A stretch of DNA of 64,000 nt from Mesorhizobium australicum (GTDB lineage Bacteria > Pseudomonadota > Alphaproteobacteria > Rhizobiales > Rhizobiaceae), in NCBI RefSeq assembly GCF_900177325.1, contig NZ_FXBL01000004.1:2790001-2854000 (forward strand), written 5' to 3'. Below, one piece after another: positions 17,165-26,257 of the stretch (its first letter is position 1; every line of letters starts with the position of its first letter). Both the position numbers and the translations under genes were made by a program. Below the pieces are notes generated by a model. It saw only the letters and a list, made by a program, of their open reading frames with translations, had not been told where the DNA came from and did not search any database.

Positions 17165-17520
17165 GGGAAGGTGGAGGTTTCTGTTGCCAGGTACCTCCGA
17201 ACCCCGCCTGAAGGTGCTAACCCACAGGGCTTGATTCGAGACTATCGCACTGCTTACGCAGCGAGACGTGCCTCAGCATAGTTGTCGTTGGCAACTATAG
17301 GTTTGACCCGATAACGGCGGTATCATGCCGGGCAAAAGCGCGATCTTTACACCCTCGTCGATCCTATTTCGCCCCCATCAGAAGATGCCGTGGCCGGCAG
17401 CTTGTGGTGGAGGCGCCGGGTACCGCCCCCGGGTCCGAATGGCTTATTTCATCGGCCGTTTATCGCCATAGCCGGACAAGCCGGCACGCCGAATATAGGT
17501 AGAGCGAAGGAGAAAGGGAA
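17165..17520 (-). ncRNA. ssrA: Transfer-messenger RNA, two-piece (circularly permuted)
   Basis: On the minus strand the acceptor piece comes first: a T-arm and acceptor 3' half (CGGACCC...ACCCGGCGCCTCCACCA) with the encoded CCA ending at 17405. A spacer of about 28 nt is removed. The coding piece begins GGGGGCGAAATAGGATCGAC at 17376. The tag frame 17292-17254 reads GCC AAC GAC AAC TAT GCT GAG GCA CGT CTC GCT GCG TAA, giving ANDNYAEARLAA. A stem (GGAGGT...AACCTCC) closes the coding piece near 17170. The outer ends are approximate. The RNA rescues stalled ribosomes; the tag is the SspB/ClpXP ligand. Confidence 0.95.
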
Positions 17521-17617
17521 GGCCGTTCGGGTCGACGTTTCTGTGGAGAGGCCTGAGACGTCATATTCGCGCCGCGCCACACTTCTAGCCGTGCGGGCTC
17601 ATGGAGAAACCTGCCTC

Positions 17618-18583
17618 ATGCGATATCTCGTCGGCCTGCTCGCACTGGCTCTGGCTGCGCTCTATCTTGGGAACGCGTCGTGGCGCGCATCACTGCCGCA
17701 GGACAATCTCAGGCTGATCGCGCATCGCGGCGTCCACCAGACGTTCAACCGCGACAACCTCGAGAACGACACGTGCACGGCCGAGCGGATGGATCCGCCG
17801 ACGCACGAATTCCTCGAGAACACGATCCCGTCGATGAAGGCGGCCTTCGCGGCCGGCGCCGACATCGTCGAGCTGGACGTGCATCCCACCACGGATGGCC
17901 GCTTCGCCGTGCTGCACGACTGGACGGTCGATTGCCGCACCGAGGGCAAGGGCGTGACGCGCGAGCAGAGCCTCGCCGCGCTCAAGGCGCTCGACATCGG
18001 CTACGGCTATACGGCCGACGGCGGCAGAACGTTTCCGTTCCGAGGCAAGGGCGTCGGCCTGATGCCGTCGCTGGAAGAGGTGTTCGAGGCGGTTCCCGAA
18101 GGTCGTTTCCTCGTCAACTTCAAGAGCAAGGAGGAGCGGGAAGGGCGCATGCTGGCGGACCTGATCGCGGCGCGGCCGGCGTGGCGGGCCGCGGTGTGGG
18201 GCGTCTATGGCGGCGATCCGCCGACCCGGGCGGCCGCGCAGCTGATGCCGCAGGCGAAGAGCTGGACGCGGAGCAGCCTGGTCGACTGCCTCGGCCGCTA
18301 TATTGCGCTCGGCTGGAGCGGATACATGCCGCCAGCGTGCCGCGATACCACGGTGATGCTGCCCGTCAACGTCGCGCCCTGGCTGTGGGGCTGGCCGAAC
18401 CTGTTCCAGGAACGGATGCGCGCGGCCGGCACCGGCATTATTCTCCTCGGCCCATATTCATCGGGCGACATGGGCACCGCGGGCATCGACACGGCCGAGG
18501 ACGCGGAGCGCATCCCCGCGCCGTTCGACGGCTATGTCTGGACGAACCGGATCGAGACGATCGGCCCGATGCTGCGGCGGTGA
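17618..18583 (+). CDS. Glycerophosphodiester phosphodiesterase-like secreted protein
   Basis: 321 residues from the ATG at 17618; a longer open frame upstream would run through the tmRNA gene and is rejected. Signal peptide or anchor: MRYLVGLLALALAALYLG. The catalytic region of the GDPD TIM barrel is visible as LRLIAHRGVHQTF, then a long insertion with two cysteines, EFLENTIPSMKAAF, and IVELDVHPTTDGRFAVLHDWTVDC. The H-R-G, E-N-T and E-L-D-V...H-D metal and catalytic residues are all present. It probably hydrolyses glycerophosphodiesters in the periplasm. Confidence 0.85.
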   Translation: MRYLVGLLALALAALYLGNASWRASLPQDNLRLIAHRGVHQTFNRDNLENDTCTAERMDPPTHEFLENTIPSMKAAFAAGADIVELDVHPTTDGRFAVLHDWTVDCRTEGKGVTREQSLAALKALDIGYGYTADGGRTFPFRGKGVGLMPSLEEVFEAVPEGRFLVNFKSKEEREGRMLADLIAARPAWRAAVWGVYGGDPPTRAAAQLMPQAKSWTRSSLVDCLGRYIALGWSGYMPPACRDTTVMLPVNVAPWLWGWPNLFQERMRAAGTGIILLGPYSSGDMGTAGIDTAEDAERIPAPFDGYVWTNRIETIGPMLRR

Positions 18584-18667
18584 CGCCGCGCTGGGGAAAG
18601 CCGAGGATCGGACGTGCCTCCGGAGCCGCCTTGCTGTAGGATGGCGCGACAAGAATCGGCGGCCCTC

Positions 18668-19462
18668 ATGAAGCAGTATCTCGACCTTCTCAGCCATGTG
18701 CTCGACAACGGCCTCGACCGGGGCGACCGGACCGGAACCGGCACGCGCGGCGTGTTCGGCTACCAGATGCGCTTCGACCTCGCGGACGGCTTTCCGGTCA
18801 CGACGACCAAGAAGCTGCACCTGAAGTCGATCATCCACGAACTGTTGTGGTTCCTGAAGGGCGAGACCAATGTCGGCTACCTGCGCGACAACGGCGTCAC
18901 GATCTGGGACGAATGGGCCGACGAGAACGGCGACCTGGGCCCGGTCTATGGCGCGCAGTGGCGGTCTTGGCCGGACGGCAAGGGCGGCACGATCGACCAG
19001 ATCGCCAACGTGGTCGAGCAGATCCGCAACAACCCGAATTCACGCCGGCTGATCGTGTCGGCCTGGAACCCGGCCGAGGTGGACGAGATGGCGCTGCCGC
19101 CGTGCCACTGCCTGTTCCAGTTCTACGTGTCCGACGGCAAGCTCTCCTGCCAGCTCTACCAGCGCTCGGCCGACATCTTCCTCGGTGTGCCGTTCAACAT
19201 CGCCTCCTATGCGCTGCTGACCATGATGGTGGCGCAGGTGACGGATCTGAAGCCCGGCGAATTCGTCCATACGCTGGGCGACGCGCACATCTACCAGAAT
19301 CATTTCATGCAGGCGCGGCTTCAGCTGACCCGCACGCCGAAGCCGCTGCCGACGATGTGGATCAATCCGGCAAGGACGGACCTCTTCGACTTCGTCTACG
19401 ACGACTTCCGGCTGGAAGGGTACGAGGCGGAGCCGAACATCAAGGCGCCGATCGCGGTGTAA
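18668..19462 (+). CDS. thyA: Thymidylate synthase
   Basis: 264 residues, the same length as E. coli ThyA, from the ATG at 18668. It methylates dUMP using methylene-THF and releases dihydrofolate. Seen: [11 protein letters not shown] (phosphate-binding Arg), WDEWAD, the catalytic [11 protein letters not shown] with C146, [18 protein letters not shown], and the C-terminal APIAV. folA, which recycles the dihydrofolate, is the second gene downstream on the same strand. Confidence 0.97.
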   Translation: MKQYLDLLSHVLDNGLDRGDRTGTGTRGVFGYQMRFDLADGFPVTTTKKLHLKSIIHELLWFLKGETNVGYLRDNGVTIWDEWADENGDLGPVYGAQWRSWPDGKGGTIDQIANVVEQIRNNPNSRRLIVSAWNPAEVDEMALPPCHCLFQFYVSDGKLSCQLYQRSADIFLGVPFNIASYALLTMMVAQVTDLKPGEFVHTLGDAHIYQNHFMQARLQLTRTPKPLPTMWINPARTDLFDFVYDDFRLEGYEAEPNIKAPIAV

Positions 19463-19585
19463 CCGTCCGGGGCGGCGCGTTTCCGCGCCGAAACCTGCAT
19501 GCTCCGTCATGAAAGCGAAGCGTCTGTCGGCGAAGCGATTTCAGGTCTATCGTCGCTTCGGACCCAACCATCGGGACACATATTC

Positions 19586-20590
19586 ATGCGCAAGCTTCTC
19601 GCCGCCGCTTTCCTGTCCGTCGTGCTTCCAGCATCGGCCCTCGCCAACGACACCAGCGCGCATTTCGCGGCCGGCGGGCTGATCTTCGTCCGCACAGATT
19701 CGATCTCGATGGAGAGCGAGGATCTCTACATCTCGCCCAGCGAGGTGCGCGTGGCCTACAAGTTCCGCAACATTTCGGACGTCGACGTGGAAAGCGTGGT
19801 GGCGTTCCCGATGCCGGACATCGCCGCCGATCCGCATTCGGAAGTCTCGATCCCTGACATGGCTTCGGACAATTTCCTCGACTTCACCGTGACGGTCGAC
19901 GGCAAGGCGGTCGAGCCGACGCTCGACCAGCGCGTCTTCGCGGCCGAGGTCGACGTCACGGACGAGCTCAAGGCGGCCGGCATCCCGCTTTTTCCCTATG
20001 GCGACGCGGCCGAGCAGGCTCTGGCCAAGGTAGAGCAGGACAAGCTGGACGACTGGGTCGCGCGCGGCGTCGTGATGATCGACACCTATGACGTTGGCGA
20101 GGGGATGAAGGACCATTACGTTCCCTCCTGGACGCTGAAGTCGACCTATTGGTGGAAGATGAACTTTCCGAAGGGGCAGCAAATCGACGTGCGCCACAGC
20201 TACAAGCCGAGCGTCGGCGGGACGGTCGGGCTGACCTTTGTGACCGATGGTGCGGTCCAAGGCGAGCAGCGCGACCTCTACCGGCAGAAATACTGCATGG
20301 ACGCTGCCTTTGAGAAAGCGGTGCAGAAGGCAGTCAACGCGGCGGAGGAGAACGTCACGCCCTATTACGAGAACTGGATCTCCTACGTGCTGACCACGGG
20401 CGGGAACTGGGCGACCAATATCGGCACGTTCAAGCTCACCATCGACAAGGGCAAGCCGGATTCGCTGGTCAGCTTCTGCGGCGAGGGCGTGAAAAAGACC
20501 GGCCCGACCACCTTCGAGATGACCGCGGAGGATTTCTATCCGGAGAAGGACATCGAGATCCTGATCCTCGACAAGCCGGCGGCGCAGTAG
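19586..20590 (+). CDS. DUF4424 family secreted protein
   Basis: 334 residues from the ATG at 19586; signal peptide MRKLLAAAFLSVVLPASALA followed by NDTSAHFAAGGLIFVRTDSISMESEDLYIS, the DUF4424 start pattern. The rest is predicted beta-rich, with VSFCGEGVKKTGPTTFEM near the end. It lies between thyA and folA and ends 2 bp before folA, so it is probably cotranscribed with folA, though a link to folate metabolism is not evident. Function unknown. Confidence 0.85.
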   Translation: MRKLLAAAFLSVVLPASALANDTSAHFAAGGLIFVRTDSISMESEDLYISPSEVRVAYKFRNISDVDVESVVAFPMPDIAADPHSEVSIPDMASDNFLDFTVTVDGKAVEPTLDQRVFAAEVDVTDELKAAGIPLFPYGDAAEQALAKVEQDKLDDWVARGVVMIDTYDVGEGMKDHYVPSWTLKSTYWWKMNFPKGQQIDVRHSYKPSVGGTVGLTFVTDGAVQGEQRDLYRQKYCMDAAFEKAVQKAVNAAEENVTPYYENWISYVLTTGGNWATNIGTFKLTIDKGKPDSLVSFCGEGVKKTGPTTFEMTAEDFYPEKDIEILILDKPAAQ

Positions 20591-20592
20591 GC

Positions 20593-21105
20593 ATGGACGT
20601 CGTCATCCATGCAGCGGTTGCCGAAAACGGCGTGATCGGTGCCGACGGCGGCCTGCCGTGGCGGCTGTCCAGCGATCTCAAGCGCTTCAAGGCCGGCACG
20701 ATGGGCCGTCCGGTGATCATGGGTCGCAAGACGTTCGAGGGAATCGGCAAGCCGTTGCCGGGCCGCCTGAACATCGTTGTCACGCGCGACCGCGGCTGGT
20801 CGCATGAAGGCGTCGAGACGGCGGGATCGCTGGACGAGGCGATCCGCCTGGCGACGGCGCGCGCCCGCTGCATGACAGGCGTCGACGAGATCGCGGTGAT
20901 CGGCGGCGGCGAGATCTATGCCCAGGCGCTGCCGCTCGCCGACCGGCTGCACATCACGCACGTGCTCGCCGAGCCCGCCGGAGACACGCGCTTTCCGGCG
21001 ATCGACGCTTCAGTATGGACGGCGAAAACCTGTGAGGACGTTCCCGCCGGGGAGCGCGACAGCCATGCGACGCGGTATTGCGTCTACGAACGCAAACAGG
21101 GGTGA
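20593..21105 (+). CDS. folA: Dihydrofolate reductase
   Basis: 170 residues. It reduces dihydrofolate to tetrahydrofolate with NADPH. Motifs: VAENGVIGADGGLPWRLSSDLKRFK (substrate pocket with the W and acidic D), PVIMGRKTFEGIGKPLPGR (NADPH binding), IAVIGGGEIYAQALP. The start is 2 bp after the DUF4424 stop. With thyA two genes upstream it completes a dTMP/folate cycle unit. Confidence 0.96.
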   Translation: MDVVIHAAVAENGVIGADGGLPWRLSSDLKRFKAGTMGRPVIMGRKTFEGIGKPLPGRLNIVVTRDRGWSHEGVETAGSLDEAIRLATARARCMTGVDEIAVIGGGEIYAQALPLADRLHITHVLAEPAGDTRFPAIDASVWTAKTCEDVPAGERDSHATRYCVYERKQG

Positions 21106-21297
21106 GTGGGGGCGGGAAACCGCCCGTCTGGCCCGTTGTATTAACTTCGCAATCGCTTTTAGCGAAGTGTCGCACCGGAAATCCGCCGTAATTGGCCGGC
21201 TCGCGTTGAAAGCCAGGCACCGCATCCCTATAACCGTGCCAACAGAACTAGCTGCGGAACCAACCGCTGCGCGTGGTTTCGCAACAAGAGGAATTTC

Positions 21298-22389
21298 ATG
21301 CCCTGGAACAATCAGAGCGGTGGCGGCGGCGGCCCATGGGGCGGCGGCGGTAACGGCGGTGGCCCGTGGGGCCAGGGTCCGCGTGGACCCGGGGGACCAC
21401 AGAACACGCCGCCCGATCTCGAGGAGATCATCCGGCGCGGCCAGGACCGCCTGAAGAACGCGCTTCCGGGCGGAGGCGGCTTCAATCCGGCCTTCATCGC
21501 GCTGGGTATCGCCGCGCTGGTGGCGCTCTGGGGCTTCCAGTCGATCTACACTGTCCAGCCCGACGAGGTGGCCGTCGAACTCCGATTCGGCAAGCCGAAG
21601 GAAGAGCTGTCGCGGCCGGGCCTGCATTTTCACTGGTGGCCGATCGAAACGGTCGAGATTGCCAAGACGGCTGAGCGGCTGGTGAACATCGGCGAGGATC
21701 GCGGCAACAATGCCTCCGGCCTGATGCTTTCGGGCGACCAGAACATCGTCAACGTCAAGTTCTCGGTTGCCTACCAGGTGGCCGATCCGCGCCAGTTCCT
21801 GTTCAACGTCGCCGAGCCCGAGGAAATGATCCGGCAGGTGGCCGAGAGCGCGATGCGCGAGGCCGTCGGCCGCCGCCCGGCGCAGGACATTTTCCGCGAC
21901 GACCGCCAGGGCATCGCCGATTCCGTGCGCACCATCATTCAGGGGACGCTCGACCAGTATCAGTCGGGCCTGGTGGTCAACGCCATCTCGATCGAGGACG
22001 CCGCACCTCCGCGCGAGGTTGCCGACGCGTTCGACGAGGTGCAGCGCGCCGAACAGGACGAGGACCGCTTCGTCGAGGAATCGAACCAGTATTCCAACCA
22101 GAAGCTCGGCCAGGCACGCGGCGAGGCGGCGCAGGTCCGCGAAGAGGCAGCCGCCTACAAGAACCGGGTCGTCCAGGAGGCCGAGGGTGAGGCGCAGCGC
22201 TTCATCTCCGTCTACGACGAATACGCCAAGGCGCCCGACGTGACGCGCAAGCGCCTCTTCCTCGAGACGATGGAGAAGGTCTATGGCGGCGCGAACAAGG
22301 TGATCGTCGAGCAGGGCAGCGGGCAGGGCGTCGTGCCCTATCTGCCGTTGCCTGAGCTGCAGAAGCGCGCGACGGGAGGAAACAACTGA
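21298..22389 (+). CDS. hflK: HflK, modulator of FtsH protease
   Basis: 363 residues. Gly/Trp-rich N-terminus (PWNNQSGGGGGPWGGGG), a membrane anchor at about residues 66-85, then an SPFH/band-7 domain facing the periplasm (LRFGKPKEELSRPGLHFHWWPI) and a helical C-terminus. With HflC it forms a large cage around FtsH and controls degradation of membrane proteins. Its TGA overlaps the hflC ATG (TGATG), so the two are coupled. DUF2065 and degP follow. Confidence 0.96.
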   Translation: MPWNNQSGGGGGPWGGGGNGGGPWGQGPRGPGGPQNTPPDLEEIIRRGQDRLKNALPGGGGFNPAFIALGIAALVALWGFQSIYTVQPDEVAVELRFGKPKEELSRPGLHFHWWPIETVEIAKTAERLVNIGEDRGNNASGLMLSGDQNIVNVKFSVAYQVADPRQFLFNVAEPEEMIRQVAESAMREAVGRRPAQDIFRDDRQGIADSVRTIIQGTLDQYQSGLVVNAISIEDAAPPREVADAFDEVQRAEQDEDRFVEESNQYSNQKLGQARGEAAQVREEAAAYKNRVVQEAEGEAQRFISVYDEYAKAPDVTRKRLFLETMEKVYGGANKVIVEQGSGQGVVPYLPLPELQKRATGGNN

Positions 22390-23336
22390 TGGCCAACCGT
22401 CTCACGATAATCGCGGTCGCAGCCGTCATCGTGCTGCTCATCGCGTTTTCCTCCTTCTTCATCGTCAACGAGCGCCAGCAGGCGATCGTGCTGCGCTTCG
22501 GCGAGATCGTCGACGTCAAGCGGGAGCCGGGCATCTACTTCAAGGCGCCGTTCGGCTTCCTCGACGCCGATACGGTGCAGATCATCGACGACCGGCTGCT
22601 GCGCTTCGACCTCGACGACATCCGCGTCCAGGTCTCGGGCGGCAAGTTCTACGAGGTCGACGCCTTCGTCGCGTTCCGCATCCAGGATCCGAGGGTGTTC
22701 CGTCAGGCCGTGTCCGGCGACGTGCAGCTGGCCGAACAGCGGCTGCGCACGCGTCTCGACGCGGCGCTGCGTCGGGTCTACGGTTTGCGCGGCTTCGAAT
22801 CGGCGCTTTCGGAAGAGCGCGCCTCGATGATGCGCGAGGTGCGCGACCAGCTTCGTCCCGACGCCACGTCGCTCGGCCTCGCGATCGAGGACGTGCGCAT
22901 CCGCCGGACCGACCTCACCCAGGAAGTCTCGCAGCAGACCTACGACCGCATGAAGGCCGAGCGTCTGGCCGAGGCCGAGCGGTTGCGGGCTCGCGGCCGC
23001 GAGGCGGCGCAGCGCATCCGCGCCCGCGCCGACCGTGAGGTGGTCGAGATCGTCGCCGAGGCCAACAAGGAATCCGAGATCCTGCGCGGCGAGGGCGAAG
23101 CCCAGCGCAACGCGGTCTTCGCGGACGCCTTCCAGCGCGATCCGGCCTTCTTCGAGTTCTACCGCTCGATGTCGGCCTACTCGGCGGCCCTGCAGAATTC
23201 CGGCACGACGATGGTGCTGTCGCCGGACTCGGAATTCTTCAAATACTTCCAGGATTCGAACGGCGGTCCCGCCGCCCCGGCGCCGGCTCCCGCACCGGGC
23301 GCCACGAGCGCCATCCCCGCGCCGGCCGCCCAGTAA
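22389..23336 (+). CDS. hflC: HflC, modulator of FtsH protease
   Basis: 315 residues: N-terminal membrane segment (TIIAVAAVIVLLIAFSSFFIV), SPFH domain starting NERQQAIVLRFGEIV, Arg/Glu-rich helix (ERLRARGREAAQRIRARADRE) and an Ala/Pro tail. It is the partner subunit of HflK in the FtsH complex. The start codon overlaps the hflK stop. Confidence 0.96.
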   Translation: MANRLTIIAVAAVIVLLIAFSSFFIVNERQQAIVLRFGEIVDVKREPGIYFKAPFGFLDADTVQIIDDRLLRFDLDDIRVQVSGGKFYEVDAFVAFRIQDPRVFRQAVSGDVQLAEQRLRTRLDAALRRVYGLRGFESALSEERASMMREVRDQLRPDATSLGLAIEDVRIRRTDLTQEVSQQTYDRMKAERLAEAERLRARGREAAQRIRARADREVVEIVAEANKESEILRGEGEAQRNAVFADAFQRDPAFFEFYRSMSAYSAALQNSGTTMVLSPDSEFFKYFQDSNGGPAAPAPAPAPGATSAIPAPAAQ

Positions 23337-23345
23337 GCGGCCGAC

Positions 23346-23531
23346 GTGCAGGATTTCCTGGCAGCCGTCGGGCTTGTGCTCGTCATAGAAGGCCTCCTTT
23401 ACGGAGGCTTTCCTGCTTTTGCGAAGCGGGTGGCCGCGGAGGCCACCCAGGCGCCGGAGAATCTGCTACGGATCACCGGTCTTCTCGCGATCGCCGCCGG
23501 TGTCTTCATCGTCTGGCTGGTGCGCGGGTAA
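23346..23531 (+). CDS. DUF2065 family membrane protein
   Basis: 61 residues from a GTG at 23346, 9 bp after hflC. Two hydrophobic helices (FLAAVGLVLVIEGLLYGGFPAF and ITGLLAIAAGVFIVWLV) joined by a short charged loop, typical of DUF2065 (YjeT-like) proteins found after hflC. Function unknown; linkage suggests a role with the HflKC/FtsH complex. Confidence 0.88.
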   Translation: MQDFLAAVGLVLVIEGLLYGGFPAFAKRVAAEATQAPENLLRITGLLAIAAGVFIVWLVRG

Positions 23532-23697
23532 CGCAGGATTTACGGCAAGCGGGCGGCTCCGCCGCCGTGGACGGGTGACCGAGCCGCAAACGCGCCGTAT
23601 TTCTTACGGACAACATGCCCTATTTCTCATCGACGACATGCCGGCCCGTCCCCGGTCAGATCCTTGCCCCGAACGGAAGCCCACGGAAGGCACCCAG

Positions 23698-25221
23698 ATG
23701 AACGCAGCCACCTCCTTCATCCGCATCCGTCGCGCCGTCGGCGCTTCGCTGATGGCGGGCGCCCTCGGCCTCGCAGCGCTTCCGGCCGCGGTGGCACCTG
23801 CCGAAGCGCAGCAGCTCGCCGCCCAGCCGCAGGGGCCAGCCTCGGTCGCCGACCTTGCCGAGCGGCTGCTCGAATCGGTCGTGAATATCTCGACCTCGCA
23901 GACGGTGGCCGGCAGCGACGAGCCGGGCGTGAAGCCGCCGGAACTGCCCGAAGGCTCTCCGTTCCAGGATTTCTTCGACGACTATTTCAAGAACCGCCGC
24001 GGCGAGGGCGGCGGCAGCCAGAAGGTGCAGTCGCTCGGCTCCGGCTTCGTGCTCGATGCCGAGGCCGGCATCATCGTGACCAACAACCACGTCATCGCGG
24101 ATGCCGACGAGATCGAGGTCAATTTCTCCGACGGTTCGAAACTCAAGGCAACGCTGAAGGGCCGCGACACCAAGACCGACCTCGCGGTGCTGGAGGTGGA
24201 CCCGAAGCTGAAGAAGCTCAAGGCCGTGAGCTTCGGCGATTCCGACAAGGTGCGCGTCGGCGACTGGGTGATGGCGATCGGCAATCCGTTCGGCCTCGGC
24301 GGCACGGTGACCGTCGGCATCGTCTCGGCGCGCAACCGCGACATCAATGCCGGCCCCTATGACGACTTCATCCAGACGGACGCGGCGATCAACCGCGGCA
24401 ATTCCGGCGGCCCGCTGTTCAACATGCAGGGCGAGGTCATCGGCATCAACACCGCGATCATCTCGCCGTCGGGCGGCTCGATCGGCATCGGCTTCTCGAT
24501 CCCTGCGAAAATGGCGTCGGGCGTGGTGAGCCAGCTGCGCGAGTTCGGCCAGACTTCCCGCGGCTGGCTGGGCGTGCGCATCCAGGAAGTGTCGGACGAG
24601 ATCGCCGAGAGCCTCGGCATGGACAGCGCCAAGGGCGCGCTGGTCTCCGGCGTGATCAAGGGTGGGCCGGTCGACAACGGCTCGGTCCAGGCCGGCGACG
24701 TGATCGTGAAGTTCGACGGCCGTGACATCAAGGCGATGAACGACCTGCCGCGCGCCGTGGCCGAAAGCCCGGTCGGCAAGACGGTCGAGATCGTCATCGT
24801 CCGCGAGGGCAAGGAGCAGACCGTCCAGGTGACGCTCGGCCGGCTCGAGGACGGCGAGAAGCTCGCCTCGAACGACGAGAGCGCCGGCAAGCTGGAGCAG
24901 GGCGAGGACGCGCCCGTGTCCACCGCAAGCGTGCTCGGCATGACGGTGGGCGAGCTGGACGACGAGCTGCGCGCGAAGTTCGGCATTTCGGAAGACGTGA
25001 CCGGCGTGGTGGTGACCGAGGTGAACCCGAATTCGCCGGCGGCCGAGAAGGGTGTGATGGCCGGCGACGTGATCGCCGAGATCGCGCAGGAATCGGTGTC
25101 GACGCCGAAGGACGTGCTCGACCGGATCAACACGCTGAAGGGCCAGGGCCGCAAGAGCGCGCTTCTGATGCTGGCGTCGAAATCAGGCGAACTGCGCTTC
25201 GTGCCGGTGCCGATGAACTGA
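23698..25221 (+). CDS. degP: Do-family periplasmic serine protease (DegP/MucD-like)
   Basis: 507 residues from the ATG at 23698; signal peptide with an Ala-rich core ending near PAEAQQ. The trypsin-like domain has the triad H131 (TNNHVIAD), D161 (TKTDLAVLEV) and S236 (GNSGGPL). Two PDZ domains follow (about 275-365 and 405-500; GWLGVRIQEV, GVVVTEVNPNSPAAEKG). It degrades or refolds misfolded periplasmic proteins. It closes the hflK-hflC-DUF2065-degP order common in Rhizobiales; the CpxP/CpxRA-like system 20 kb away is a candidate regulator by analogy only. Confidence 0.94.
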   Translation: MNAATSFIRIRRAVGASLMAGALGLAALPAAVAPAEAQQLAAQPQGPASVADLAERLLESVVNISTSQTVAGSDEPGVKPPELPEGSPFQDFFDDYFKNRRGEGGGSQKVQSLGSGFVLDAEAGIIVTNNHVIADADEIEVNFSDGSKLKATLKGRDTKTDLAVLEVDPKLKKLKAVSFGDSDKVRVGDWVMAIGNPFGLGGTVTVGIVSARNRDINAGPYDDFIQTDAAINRGNSGGPLFNMQGEVIGINTAIISPSGGSIGIGFSIPAKMASGVVSQLREFGQTSRGWLGVRIQEVSDEIAESLGMDSAKGALVSGVIKGGPVDNGSVQAGDVIVKFDGRDIKAMNDLPRAVAESPVGKTVEIVIVREGKEQTVQVTLGRLEDGEKLASNDESAGKLEQGEDAPVSTASVLGMTVGELDDELRAKFGISEDVTGVVVTEVNPNSPAAEKGVMAGDVIAEIAQESVSTPKDVLDRINTLKGQGRKSALLMLASKSGELRFVPVPMN

Positions 25222-25389
25222 GCGGGGACGCGTTTCGCACGTTGAGGGCGGCCGCGGCCCATGACCGGGGGCGTGTCCGTCAGGAAGGTTGCCTCTCGCG
25301 GGCGATCAATGGATACATGTGTGGTCTTGGGCTACCCTGAACCATGCCGAAGGCAGGGAACAGGGAATGCCCGATCCAGGTGTATTCCG

Positions 25390-25719
25390 ATGAGAGTTAC
25401 GACCTTAACCGAGAGAAAGGCCGCCGAGGCGGCACGCCGCAAGCGTGCTGCCGACGATGTGGTCCGCGAACTTGACGAATACGCCCGGAAGCATGGCGGC
25501 CGGTTCGTCATTTTCGGCTCGTACGCGACGGACACGATGCGCTTCGACAGCGACCTGGATGTGCTGATCGATTTTCCCGCCGACCGCACAGCGGATGCCT
25601 GGCGGTTTGTGGAGGATGCCTGCGCGAGGCTTGCAGTCCCTCTGGACGTCCATGATGCCCGTACCACGAAGGCGAGCTTCGTCGAACGTGTTCATGCGCA
25701 GGGGCTTGTCCTGTCATGA
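25390..25719 (+). CDS. MNT-type minimal nucleotidyltransferase (putative antitoxin)
   Basis: 109 residues from the ATG at 25390 (MRVTTLTERKAAEAARRKRA). Motif GSYATDTMRFDSDLDV (G43, S44, D55, D57) is exactly the GS-X10-DXD signature of MntA-type nucleotidyltransferases that AMPylate HEPN toxins. The stop overlaps the next ATG by 4 bp (25716-25719). In most described pairs the HEPN gene comes first; here the MNT gene is first. An antitoxin role is inferred from motif and pairing. Confidence 0.85.
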   Translation: MRVTTLTERKAAEAARRKRAADDVVRELDEYARKHGGRFVIFGSYATDTMRFDSDLDVLIDFPADRTADAWRFVEDACARLAVPLDVHDARTTKASFVERVHAQGLVLS

Positions 25720-26210
25720 CGGACGCCCGGTGGATCGAAGTCGAGGATGACCTCAATTCCGCCTGCCGCCACTTCGGCAATGCGGCGCAGCTCTACGATG
25801 AGGGCGGGTTCGATGCCGATGACATCACGGGATATCGAGCCACCATGGCGTTCCTCCATGCCATGCAATCCGCCCACAATTCCCTCGAAGGCGCTTTAAG
25901 GCGAATACTGGAGATACTGGGGGAGGAAGTGCCCGTCGGCGAGAATTCACATGCGGATCTCGTTAGACGGGTCTCCAGGGAGGTCAAGACACCCGGCCAT
26001 GTTCGTCCGGCAATCCTTCCGCCTGAAGTTGCCCGAGACGTCGACGAGACCAGGCGGTTCAGGCACCGGGCAACCCACAACTACGACAACTTCGACCCTG
26101 CTCTCGCCGTCGCGTCGATCGAGGCCGCCCGCCGGCTGGCGGCAGAGTTGAAACCGTGCGTTCTGGTTTTCCGGGACAAGGTCGACCCACCGGCTGGAAC
26201 TCCCGGTTAG
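25716..26210 (+). CDS. HEPN-domain protein (HepT-like putative RNase toxin)
   Basis: 164 residues, all-helical. Near the C-terminus RHRATHNY gives the R-X4-H-X-Y motif (R116, H121, Y123), the nuclease signature of HepT toxins whose tyrosine is AMPylated by MntA. It is longer than the usual 110-140 residue HepT; residues 1-60 include a FLHAMQSAHNSLEGALRRIL helix found in nucleotidyltransferase-linked HEPN proteins. Coupled by ATGA overlap to the MNT gene. A two-gene toxin-antitoxin or defence unit is likely but unproven. Confidence 0.82.
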   Translation: MTDARWIEVEDDLNSACRHFGNAAQLYDEGGFDADDITGYRATMAFLHAMQSAHNSLEGALRRILEILGEEVPVGENSHADLVRRVSREVKTPGHVRPAILPPEVARDVDETRRFRHRATHNYDNFDPALAVASIEAARRLAAELKPCVLVFRDKVDPPAGTPG

Positions 26211-26257
26211 CGGCGGACGCAAGGAAGAGCCCGCCAGCGCATTGTGCGTCGGCGAGA

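Noticed and set aside
17390..17617. 5' extension of the GDPD-like gene upstream of 17618
   Set aside because: It would run through the tmRNA gene; the signal peptide begins at 17618.
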